A stretch of DNA of 64,000 nt from Tretioscincus oriximinensis. Its lineage: Eukaryota > Chordata > Lepidosauria > Squamata > Gymnophthalmidae. Position 1 is the first letter of the stretch. Each line of letters starts with the position of its first letter. Location of the stretch: NCBI GenBank assembly GCA_022410635.1, contig JAJVDF010000247.1, forward strand, positions 1,089,216 through 1,153,215. Direction: 5' to 3'. The notes below the pieces were generated by a model. That model had not been told where the DNA came from and made no database searches. It saw only the letters and a list, made by a program, of their open reading frames with translations. This document shows positions 23,001 through 35,000 of the stretch, piece by piece. The position numbers and the translations under genes were made by a program.

Positions 23001-26000
23001 ATATAAATTACAAAGTTCCTTTTTTGAAATTGCTGAGTTGGCTAAAGTTGAGGCTAGTAGGGGTAGGGTTGCCCCATGTCCCGGGAAAGCGGGACAATCC
23101 CGGTTTGGGGGACTAAAATATAGTCCCCTCCGGGTTTTAAGACAAAATCCCTGCTTTTTATATTCCCTGATGCTGCATCAGGGAATGTAAAAATGCNGGA
23201 TTTTAAAGGCAAAGCAGTCTTCGGAGCTGACGGCTGCAGCCCAAGCAACGCTATCCGGGGTCCTGGAAGAAACCTCGGAGCGTGCCATAGCTGCTCCAAT
23301 GCTGGAGGCGGGGTTTTGCGTGCCTGCTGCCAAGGCAAAGCGCGCCAACTCGCCTCCAGCAAAGGAAAAACGCCTGCGTTTGTGACTGGAGGACAGCTCT
23401 GTTCTCCTGTCACAAACCCAGGCATTTTTCCTCCGCTGGAGGCGAGTTGGTGTGCTAGCAGATGCGCGAAACCCCGCCTCCAGCATTGGAGCAGCTACGC
23501 ACACACGNGCACGCACACACGGACGCTTGTGGTGAGACTGCCTGTCTTACTACAAGTGTCTGTATGTGCGCATGCGCGCGTGCATGCACCCCCACCCCAC
23601 CCCCGTCCCGGGGGGGCACTCACCCCTCTCCATGCCAACATAGGGCTTCGAGAATGCATCTCTCATATGAAAGACCGACTCTTAACACCTAATGCCACTC
23701 TCTCAAGACCCTTTTTGCATATACTTGCCTTGCATATACTTGTGCTTAAGTTGATGTGGATTAGCTGCAGCCACACATTTTCATTCAGCAGCTAGAGCCA
23801 CACTGGAAGTGGAATAGCATAAGCTGCTGTGCTAATGCTAAACTGAGGTTGCACGTGATATTAGAGGCAATGGCATGTTGCATCCAGTTCCTGACAGCAC
23901 TGGCTTGAAGTTCAGCTTCTTAGGCACCTGTGAACTTTCAGTACTTCTTTGCAGACTATGCTGCCACTGCAAGCAGCCTGCATTGACCACTCCAGANTTG
24001 CCCGCAAAGATGCTCACAAAGNCTCACTTTATAGATACCCCAGAACCAAGCTGCTTGCAATTACATCATTTCTTTCTGACTCCTCCAGTCTGTCCTATAT
24101 ACAAACACAACACTACTAATGCATTTTAACAATGTTACTACATAGAACAGAACAACCTTTATTGTTGAAACCAGAGACTTAAGAAAAAGTATGTCAAATA
24201 GTTAAAATGAATGTTTAAAATCATTTCCTAATGCTGTTAAACTTGCTAAGAAGAATTTATATTTCTGTACGCCTGAGCCTTTCTGAGGTTTATTGATTTA
24301 TTAATTAATGCGCTCTACACTTTGGTGTTTTAGAGACCTGTTGTTACACTTTTTATTACCATTATTCCAATACAAACAAGGTAGAATTGTGAGCTCCTTA
24401 GAATGCACTAAAAACCCTGTGTAAAAAGGGCCAATTTTTTTTCATGGAATCGCTAAGGCTGGCTGAGCTGTCTTGATGTACGCAATTTGCCTATTGCTGG
24501 ATTTGGTGTTTATCACATAACTTTTTTTTTGTCTTGATATTTATATATAAGAACACACACACACATGCATGGTATTAGTCTGGCTTGTTCATTGTAAATA
24601 TCCATGAAAACTGATCCATATCCAGTCAGTATAAATTGATTTTACTAAGGTCAGCTACCAAGTAAACTGAATGTAGGCAGTTGTGCACGTATTAACAAAT
24701 CCTGATTTGAAATATGCATGAAAGGCAAAGGGCAGTTAAGCTCAGTATCTGAGTACTGGGTGAGTCAGGCACTGCTTGCTCCTCTACACCATCAGCTGTC
24801 TTTGAATGTGGTGATCTTCTTCCTTTCAGCCTTCTTCTCAAAATGCCCCTGCTCCGTGAGGCCTGACAGTGTTTGCTTATTTCAAACGNTTGTAAACACT
24901 TTGAAAATGGCACCAGCAAGCTTGCTGGCTCTTTGCTTGCATGTGGAATTCTTAGAACCTATTGTGTTGCACCAGCCATCAAATGGTTGCCATATGTCAT
25001 TGAAAAGATCCAAAAAATTGGGACCCACTAGTTCCTCTTGTTCCTATCCTCTAGCTATCACCATGAAAAGGAACACTAGAAAGCCATGTTTAGAGGTCAC
25101 AGGGAACATGGAAAATAAACTTCAAGATTAATGTTTGTTTCGGTGGGTTTGACAATTAGTATGGTTTAAGGTCTTTAGATCAGACGCATTTCTATGTACC
25201 ATCTAGATTCGCTGTTGTTGGCAGACATGTGTAGACTGACCAAATTTTCTGTGGCTCAAAGTGGGGTATTTAATATTCATGCTAATTTGCATATTCATGC
25301 TAATTTGCATATTCATGAATATTTGCATATGCATACCCCTCCCAAATCCCCACCTGAGAAATCCACAAAGCGTGTGAGAATTTTTTGAAGCATGTGAGAA
25401 ATTTGCATTTTTAATTTTTTTTACTGAGGGGAGGGTGCCTTCAAAAGCTGGCCCCGGTTGCCAGAGGCCCCGGTTGCCAGAGGCCCCTGGTGGTGGTGCA
25501 GTGAAGTTTAAAAAATAATTTTAAAAAATCCTCAGTAAAAAGCGGGGAAATCGCTGCACTCCCCGGGAGGATGAGGTTGACACCCCAAAACTGGGTTTCC
25601 CCCCNAAAAAAGTGGTCATCTGGTCAACCTAGACAGGTGAAGACCCTGAACTAAGGCAATCTGCTTCCTTGCTGGTTGGAAGATTTGGATGAAAAGCTAT
25701 TTAAGATCTTAGGCTCAAACTGTTCCAGAAAATGNNCTAAGGAACCTGGTCTTCACATGCTATTCCAGGCTGGCACAGACCCTACCTAGTGCATTTGGTG
25801 ACTTCAGATTTTTGTAGTACTGTAGCATCAGTTCTTTACATGGCAGCTCAGCATTTCAGTTTAAGATTTTTCCCATTTAAAATGTCAAACAATGATGAGC
25901 AACCTCCTTGTGTTTCAATTCAGAACTGGATTAATTACAATATTCTTATAAGGATATGTAGGGGAAATAATGTGTTTTCTGAAGATTTTCTTTCTTTTGT

Positions 26001-29000
26001 TTGGCTGATAATTTTTCATCTTTAGGTCCTAGACCTAAGAAGAAAGTGTAGAAAGTCCTTTTGCTCATTGTGGAGAAAAAACATACACTTTTACTGTTAA
26101 AGCCCCTTTTATGTTTAATAACTTGGCCCCATGAACCTTTTCACACTAGGCCTTATTTCAGGATATAAGGCCCCAGCACAAAGAGGCTATTGGTGAAAGA
26201 GGTGGGCCAGAATTTGACCAGCCATGTACAGGGCTAAACCAGAGGATTGGAGTCTGGAGGACTGAAAAAGATAGTCAGTAAACTATCCAGAACTAAAAAA
26301 AACAGAGAATCAAATAATGTGGTCCTAGTATAAGGATTTCAAAGGGCTGGAAAGACCATAAGCAAATTTTTAGGTAGGGAAATACAAGGCAGATTAGGTG
26401 AATTAGAAGTACCAGGATAACTCAGGGATGGGGAAACAAAAGATCCAAGAGTCCAAAATACATGCTATATACACAGGTAGCAGAAAAATAAAAAAGGCAA
26501 CTCAAAGAGACCTTAACAAGAGGAAATTATGGGATCTTCTTAGGTCCTGCAATTTCATCTCACTGTGTGCAAGGATGGCGGGAGGCAAGCTCTTACCTCT
26601 GCCTGCCATTTACTCACAAGGACATTCCTCTTGTAAAATACCCCTATGTATCAAGGACTTGCCCACTGTTCTGTCATGATTATTTTCCATGCTTCATACA
26701 ATAATTTTGCAAGAGAAACAATCCCACAAAATAACACCAGAACAAGGAACTAATGGAAAACATGACTTCATGATGGCGACTAAGTGGGGGTTTGCTTGTT
26801 AACCTGAGACTACATAAATATGTGTAACAATCCCAGTATAATCCAGAGAAAATTTGATTTTCTGCCCACATCTAGTGACACCCATAGAGATGATTGTGTA
26901 NGAACCTCACGTCATCTCCGATCCACATTTTTCAAGCCTTCAGAATTTATAAGAAGGTTGAGAAGCAGCCAACATGTGAATGATTTCACAAGCACTAAGC
27001 TCTCAACCTGTATGTTCTGAGTCACACCAGAGATGTTTGAGTGTGGGGAAACAAAGCCACAAAAAATCTCATGTGTCAAGAAAGAGTTGGCTTGGTACTG
27101 AGGCTTAGCAGCCTCTGGCCTCTGAGAGGCAACCACTGAGCGACAACTGCTATTGCCTTCAGGGTAGATAGCAACAGATCTGAAGAGCTGCCTTAACCCC
27201 AAGTCAACAGCTGGACCTATCAGCCATTCGCCAACAAACACGTCCAGCCCCAGATCCAGGAAAAACAAAATAATCATAATTACAACCTTCCTCATTGACC
27301 TTATAAATTCTTCTATATGTTCTCTTTCTTTTGAATGAGTCTTAGTAATTAATTTCATGATTTTGGAATTTAGCATTTCACTCTTCTTTATGACATTTGG
27401 TTAATACAGAAAAATTCATGACTGTTTATCTCTTGTTTATGTTGTAGTGCTCCAGTTGCGAATGCAGCATCGCCGATCCCAAGAGCAGCTCTCTGAACAC
27501 CACTTGCTCCCAGGTGTGTTCCAAAAGTGTGTTAGCAATTCAGGGCTGTCAAAAAAGCAGAATTGGGCAATCCCAGGTACTGTTCTCACTATAGAGAAAA
27601 AACAAGAGTGAAAATGGTTTGGCTCTGCACTGCCCACACTTGTTTCTCATTGATTTCAAATAGGAAAAAATTTGGCAATGCGCTGAATACAAGCAACTTG
27701 ACGTCTGAGTGGAGTTCACTCAGAAAATTGTTACAACTGTAGATTAATGCAATTCACATTAGCTCTGCATTGGCGATGGTTTATTTATTTATTTATTTAT
27801 TTATTTTATTTTTAGTACTTTTATCCCGCCCTTCACCCTAAGGTCACAGGGCGGCTTACAACATTAAAATAACGTAACAGTTAAAAACAGTGACCCCCAA
27901 ACCCTCCCCACCCGTTCACACCCCCCCCCCAGGCGTGAGCCCGGCCGGGAGGTCCCCTAACTACCAAATGCCCGGGTTTGCCATGCCTGTGCTCTGATTG
28001 GACAACACCTGCTGGGGTCAAAAGTCAGCAGAAGCACAGCCAACTGATGTGGGTGGGGAGGGGAGTTCTGGTCTATCAGTAAAGTCAGTGGTGCCATGGG
28101 GTCTTTCTGCATTTAGTTTAAATAAAAGGCGAAGGACACAGAGGGGACTGAGATTGTACTTGCTAGAGAAAATGACTGGTACTTTTTGTGGCGATCAGAA
28201 TGACAGGCCAATAACTAGCTACAGGCATATTTTTCCTGTTCATGCAGTAAAGGAGAAGGTCATATATATATTTCCACTGTGCAAAAATATGAAAACCACA
28301 ACATGGGAATTTTGTTTTTAAATAAAAGTTTATTTTTGAATCACTTTGCAATACAGTGATCGTACTAATTTACATTCCTTTATTGATCTTTCAGCACTTA
28401 ACAAGCCCATTTCAACTTTCCCTCAAGTCAGTGGAACCCAGAATCAGGAAACGGTGAGTATAAAAGACCTTTGAAGCCTCTCCTTTATCTCCAAGGGCTG
28501 TCCGGAGACGATGCCGAGAGCTAGGGTTACCAGAAAAAAGCAGGAGTGCTGCTTCTTCAGTGGGTGCGCAAAAGAGAAAATTTCAGCAAGTGCTGCCAGT
28601 ATCGAAACTTATATGTAGTGGGATTGCTTCTTTTTTACAATCATTAAAGATGTAGCACTCCTGTCCTCCTGTTTTTTTCTGATAACCTTTGTAAGGACTG
28701 GAGTGGAATTAGTTGTCGTCCCACCAGCAATGAATTCTAACTCAGTTGCCCAGATTAGTCCCAGGAAAGGGAATTCTGCCTTGCTCCTAAACAAAGATGA
28801 GAGGGGTACAGAAAGGCCTCATAGCTCTAAAACAAATTTGCTGTGTAAATGGTTGTCTTCTCCATCTTTAATGTTTTTAATTAACTGTTTTTTATCCTAG
28901 TTTTTAATGTTTTAAGATGAGATGTTTTAATGAAAAATAGTATAAGAAATTAATGCTTTTGTTAATTTCATATAACGTTACAACACTGTAATAATAAGAA

Positions 29001-32000
29001 TAATAAGAATAATAAGAGGCAAATGAAGAGGGAGTGGGAGAAGGAGAAGGAAGAAAGAAGAAGTAAGGCTAGATGGCATGGGAAAGAAAGAATGAAATAA
29101 TTAAATAATGGGAAATATTATAAGCAAACCAAAAGTAAATTATTTCATGATAACAAGCTTTCATACTTCGTAGTGCCTTAACTGTGCAAAATTGCATTCT
29201 AAAATAGTAATCGTATTTTCATAGCTTCCCCTCTGTAGTTGGATTTAACAATCTCCTGTTCTCATCTCTATAAAACAAAGATTGATAACTCAAAATAATG
29301 TTTGCTTTTTCCTCAGGCAAATGAGATTGCAAAGCTGAAAGTCTCACCCCGACCCCATAAGACCACCACTGGTAAGAATAACAGAGAACAACATAAAAAC
29401 AGATTACAAAATCCACAATCCATGTGTAGGATTGCTATATGCCACAGAGTTTATGGACAGTCTGTAATTTTAGGGTGTCGTTCTGGGCAACAAATCAAAA
29501 TCTATGAGCTCTGCAATGGTGGTGATAGGGAACATTTGGTTGTGTGTATGTTTGGGGTAGGATTGCCGATTATGTACATTATTTAGATGACAGGATTATG
29601 ACAGTCCAATCCATGTACCAAACTGGTTTGGGGTCAGAAACAGTTCAGGATGTTCAAAAAGCTTGATTTCAAAGTAAACATTCTGCACACGATGTTTACT
29701 TACCTGGTTCTTGCTGCCCAGTCATACATGTTAATGGTGGTATCGCTAGACTTCGCTATGCATCCATAAAAATGCTACAATAGATGCTGTCTGCAGTCCT
29801 CCTATCTGTTGCATCCAGTANCAGACTGGGAGGTGAAAGGGGTCCCACTGGGAGGCAAAGGGGGCANCCATTGGACAGCAACACAGACACCGTGCTCCAA
29901 CTTCCCCACATAGCACATATGCAAATTTGCACAAACAGTCCCGATGTGTTGTGCTGCATGCGTGCAAAGCAGTAAGTAGCACCACAGATCCAGCAGTGCC
30001 TTCAGCATTTAAAAAGCAGGTAACAAATGGGAGGGGAGGCCCACCAAGCCCCTGCCTCAATGGTCCCCGTGCTATCGGGCAACCTCCTCAGTGGCCAGTT
30101 GGCCACTGGTTGCGTTGTCACGAGAATACAAACAGCATGAGAAGACACCAGCCAACAGGACTACAGGATCGCAGTTGACTGCACATGTGCAGCTACACAC
30201 ATGCAGCTCACATCTNGTGAGCCTCACGACAGTTCTGTGCAAATTGCAAACTAACTACGTCCCCGGAAAATCCCAGAAAAATCTGCAATTGCTTTTAGAT
30301 TGCGGATTTTCTTTGTTTTCCCTTGTTGTGTCCACGCAGCCCAGACCTGAACCCCAAGAAAGGGTTACTCTAGCACGCATACCTTGTCCAATCAGAATCC
30401 AAGGGTGTTTCAAGGTATTTTGAATCAAATTGAACATCTTAGTAGTCGAAGAAAAAAAATCAAACTCATTGTTTGTTCCATTTGAATTCACACATCTCTC
30501 TCTATCTAAGGTACTCCCTCATTTCAGAGCCTGTTGACAACTTTGAGAACTCTCTTAGTTTATAAAGTGTAATGTTTTATACTAAAAAGCAAACCCACGT
30601 GCAGGTACAGCTTAGAGATGATGTGAGATCCAGGGTCACCCAGCAAAATCCCATGCTGAGTGGGGATTTGAATTCAGCTACATTTGTATGATTGTGGGAT
30701 GCAATTTTCAAGAAGATTTTGCAAGCCTTGGGTAGTGGAAATGGAATCTAGTAAAAGAAGTTTGAAGATCAAGTGGGGACGGTGGCCAGGAGTGACTTCT
30801 TCCAGCTACTTCTAGTCTGCCAGTTACGGCCACTTCCAGACTGGGATGATCTGAATCTGATAATTTTCAGACAGGACAATTGTAATGCACTCTATATGTG
30901 GCTGCCCTTGAAGACAGTTCGGAAGTTGCAGCTGGTGCAGAACGCAGCAGCTAGACTGCTGGCCGGGCACATATCACCAGTCTTGTAAGAGCCGCACTGG
31001 CTGCCAATTTCCTACTGAGCCCAATTCAAGGTATTAACTCTAACCTTTAAAGCCTTAAATAACATGAGCCCCAAATATCTAAAGGAACGCCTTCTCCCAT
31101 ATCAACCTGCCCATGCCTTAAGATCTGCAGAGGAGGCCTTCCTGACTGTACAACTTTTCCTCAGGGAAGTCAGGATAAGGTGTTATCTATGGCAGCCCCA
31201 GACTGTGGAATAGACTCCCCTTTTGTAGGCTGACCAGATTACCCTTTTGAGGGGGGGTTGAAAACCAGTTTTGGGGGTGCCTCCCAGTTTTTTCTGAGGA
31301 AAAAAGAGTTAAACAAAAAATGTTCAAAAAAATCTTTTTTTGAAAACTTTTTCCTCAAAAATTCCTGGGAGGCACCCCAAAACTGGGTTTTCAACCCCCC
31401 CCCAAAGGGGTCATCAGGTCAACCTACCTTTGAGGTATGTCTATCACCATCTGTGCGCATTCAGAAAACGCTTGAAGTTTGAACCTCTTTGGCATGGTCT
31501 TTGGCTAAGAAAGACCTACTTTTAGATGCGTCTGTTTTTAATTTGTTATCTGGGTTTTTATTTTTAACCACCCTGAGTAACTTCGAGTATAGGGCGGTAT
31601 AGAAATGTAAATAAATAAATAAATAGCACTGAAATCACCTCACGATCCAACAAATTATTATTTTGTTCCTCCCTGAGCTTCCTCCTTTTCACCTCCACTC
31701 ACATATTTTCAGGGAATACTTCTGAACTGCAGGACAAAAAGGCTCGCCTGGCCGAAGACTTGAGCGAAAAGATTCTGCACCGCCCTGGTCCTCTTGAGTT
31801 AGTGAAGAAAAATATCCTCCCCTTAGATCCAGGAATCAAGGATGTTATGACAGGTAATGACTAAGGAGGACAGGGGGGATTCTGGAAAGCAGAGGGAAAC
31901 AGATATTAAAGAATATTCTAACTAGAATGGGGCTACTGGATCTGAAAGGCAGGTTCAAATGCAACAAGTAAACATGCTGGGAGCCTTTTCACACTGTCAT

Positions 32001-35000
32001 GGAATGATTGCTAGGGAATATTCCCATTCACTGATTACGGGCAACATTTCCTCCCATTTGCATTTTTTCAGGGAATACAAAGGTTGTATCTAGTCTTTCT
32101 GGGTTCTACATGCCTGGCTGCCCCCCCCCCCCCCATTACTATTAGATAAAAACATAAACCTGTTGCAGAACACGACAATCTCCCAGGACATTCAGTCTCA
32201 GACCTCAGAACTGCAGTCCTGGAACAAAGAAACTACGAAGGAAGATTTGAAAGAGAAGCAGCAGAACTAGAACACATCCACAAATTCCATTCTTTTGACA
32301 AGGCACGTGCAGAGGGATGAACGCCTTCTACTAGCCTGCAGCTCTAGCCAACTCAGCTATTTGAAAGAAATGTAGATTTGTAATCTGCATTTCAATTAGA
32401 TAAATGAGGATCACCATTAAGCTGGTGGGAAAGATAGAATAAGATGTAATCCTTCCGGCGAAAATTAACCCTGTAAGCTGCTTTGAGTTGCTTTGGGTGA
32501 GAAGGGCAGGGTATAAAAATTGGATTATTCTTCTCCTCCTTCTCCTTCTGCTTCTCCTTCTCCTTCCCAGCCTCCTAAGGGCATTCTTAGACTGATTTGC
32601 TCTCCACTTTTCTAGGCATTTTAGCTGTTTTTCTCACCTAGCTCATCCCCAAACCACATCCATATGTCCTTTGTCATCTCCTACACTCAGTTTCCTTTAA
32701 ATATGTTCCTGACATTATTCCCCTAGCATCTGTAGAAGTAGACACGTCTACCAAAGTTCATGCGACCTATCTTTCTCCTGTTAGTATCCAAGTGCTACTA
32801 GTCCCCTTGCTGGTGAAAACATATCACTTGACATATAGAACACAGAAGGACTGCAATACAGCTTTTGCACTTCCTGCAATAATGTTTCCAGTGGGCTGGA
32901 ATAATTGTGGGGGTAGGAATGAGGTACAGCCTGTGCATGGTAGGTTTATAATATGTTTAAAGATGGTTTTGGGATGATTGGGGGATAATGACGCAGGTAG
33001 CCGTGTAAATGCTGCATTCTTGCTAATTGCATGGACTGTTCCCTAGACCATGAGTAAATCTGGTCTGGGATTTTAGATGGTTACTCTTGTCCTATGTGTA
33101 GCTTATATCCCATTAGAACAAGCAACTGAGCATAAACCTTCCTGAAATAAAGGTCTGCTGTCTTCCTACCTTTCTGTAGTAATTTCTCCTCCTTAATTTA
33201 ACTTCTGCTACAGTTCCTACTGCTCCCAAATCCTTCACCTTTGAGGAAGATCTCAGTAGTTCATCTTCATCCTCGTCTCCATGCTTTACGTTGTCTCCAG
33301 GAAGTGCCCACGGGACTCCATCTACTTCATCCCTTCAAGTAAGCAATGTTCTCTGGTGAAAAGCATGACTTGCATTTCAACAGGCTCCAGGTCACCAACA
33401 ATGGACAGGGAAGGGAGAAAATGATTACTGAAGCTCTTTATTAAACATTAGGAATCATTTTCTCAGAATCTTGTGAACTATAAGGAAATGGGTGCTAAAT
33501 CTGAGGGAAAATATAGCTTAGAGACAAACACAAACCACTTAAGGAAGGTATAGAATTGAAGGAAGGCAGACACCTTATAGAGCAAAATCACTATGGGCCA
33601 TTTAATGGAATCATGTCTGGTACTCACGAAGCCCCAGCCTCTCCCAGCTTCAAGACAGACTGGAAAGAGTGGGCAAATACATGCACCTTCCACTCACTTT
33701 CCTCTCATTCTTTCTCTGATTGCTACAAAGGTATAGAGTTGAATTTCTCCCATTCCCTGTTTTCTTTGGGAAGATTCTGTATTAGCTGTAATTTCACATC
33801 TCCATGCATGTTGAGAGCTTTCCCTTCCACATGTTGGTTTAGACCCCCCCAATATGAGATGGGAGGATTCTAGTACTCTCACTGGTCTGAAATACTGGCC
33901 AGTGTGGAATTGCTTCATGTTCACTGGAGAGGAGTATGAGGCATCTCTAAGATTGTGGTCACATGGCTCCTGTTAAACAATCCTCAATCCTTAAAAACAA
34001 GACTGAAAACCAGAAAAATCAGTTTTCTAGTTCTTAATCCTGTTTTTCAGGCTAAGGACTGTTTAATAGCACATGTATGGCAGCAACCCAGACTATACAA
34101 TCCTATAGTCCTGAAATTCTTGGTTAAAATAATAGCTAGTAGGGTATCCCATTCCCATTCCCACCAATAAAACAGGCTTCTAGCTGCTGTCCTACCCCTA
34201 CTCCCCCCTAGTGCTTCTTCTTCTAGTACCCCTTGCCCTTCCTTTTGCCTCCCATCACTGATGGTCTTGCCTTATCTTCAACTGGCACCCAAGGCTGTCT
34301 CTTCAAACATGGGCTGGCCAGGTTATGAGTGCAATTTCACTTGTGCTTCCACCCTGGAGTGGAAGCTGTGGCTGACCTCGTGGTAGCGTTGTGGGTCCCA
34401 CCATGTTGCTGCAGGCAATTCTTCCAACCTGCTATCAAGATTGCCACTGTGTGGCAGTTTTCTGTGGGCCCAGAAACAGAAGACAATCGAAATTAGAGTA
34501 TTATTATTTGTGGTACAGAAGACTAACACAGGAAGATCCAAGACTGAAGCTGGCCTCAAACCTTTTTAAAGACCCAGCATGAGCTTTTTCCCTGTGGGTT
34601 TCCTGTAGGTTTTGGGTACAGTCTTCCACTAATCATGATCTAAATCAGAATTTTTCAGAACTCCATTTGTTTTATGTTCACCGTGCGCAATAAATAAAGT
34701 ATGTCATGGTTTTAGACTCCTGGGTCCTCTCATGTTAGACCAGTACTTTCTTGGTCGACTGGGAGCTATGTAAGTGATGTTTATGTGTGAGTATTGTTGG
34801 ATACCATCAAATCAGTACCCTACTTCTATCGGCATCTCTCCGTTTTCTTGGCAGAGAAACAGAAGTGGTTTGCCATTGCCTACTACTAGAAGAGGCTGAG
34901 GGGCAAACATAATAACTCTATGTTTCAGGGAGTTTGCTTTGTCGCTGAATTACAGCCACTCCCTGAGTGTATGAGTATACATGGGAAGTATACATAGTCT

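Larger units (their letters stand above)
5100..27447 (+). other. MAMSTR intron 1, about 22 kb, mostly repeats
   Basis: It holds SINEs, CR1 fragments, seven family A foldback copies, family B copies, microsatellites and the tRNA-Pro-like sequence listed separately. The stretches 16910-18990, 19090-19970 and 24130-25220 look like unique or ancient sequence in which I see no gene. Confidence 0.8.

Noticed and set aside
26912..27376. 154-codon - strand open frame just before MAMSTR exon 2
   Set aside because: No recognisable domain, no splice or promoter context, and it lies wholly in an intron. A protein search would settle it; a conserved homologue would change this view.
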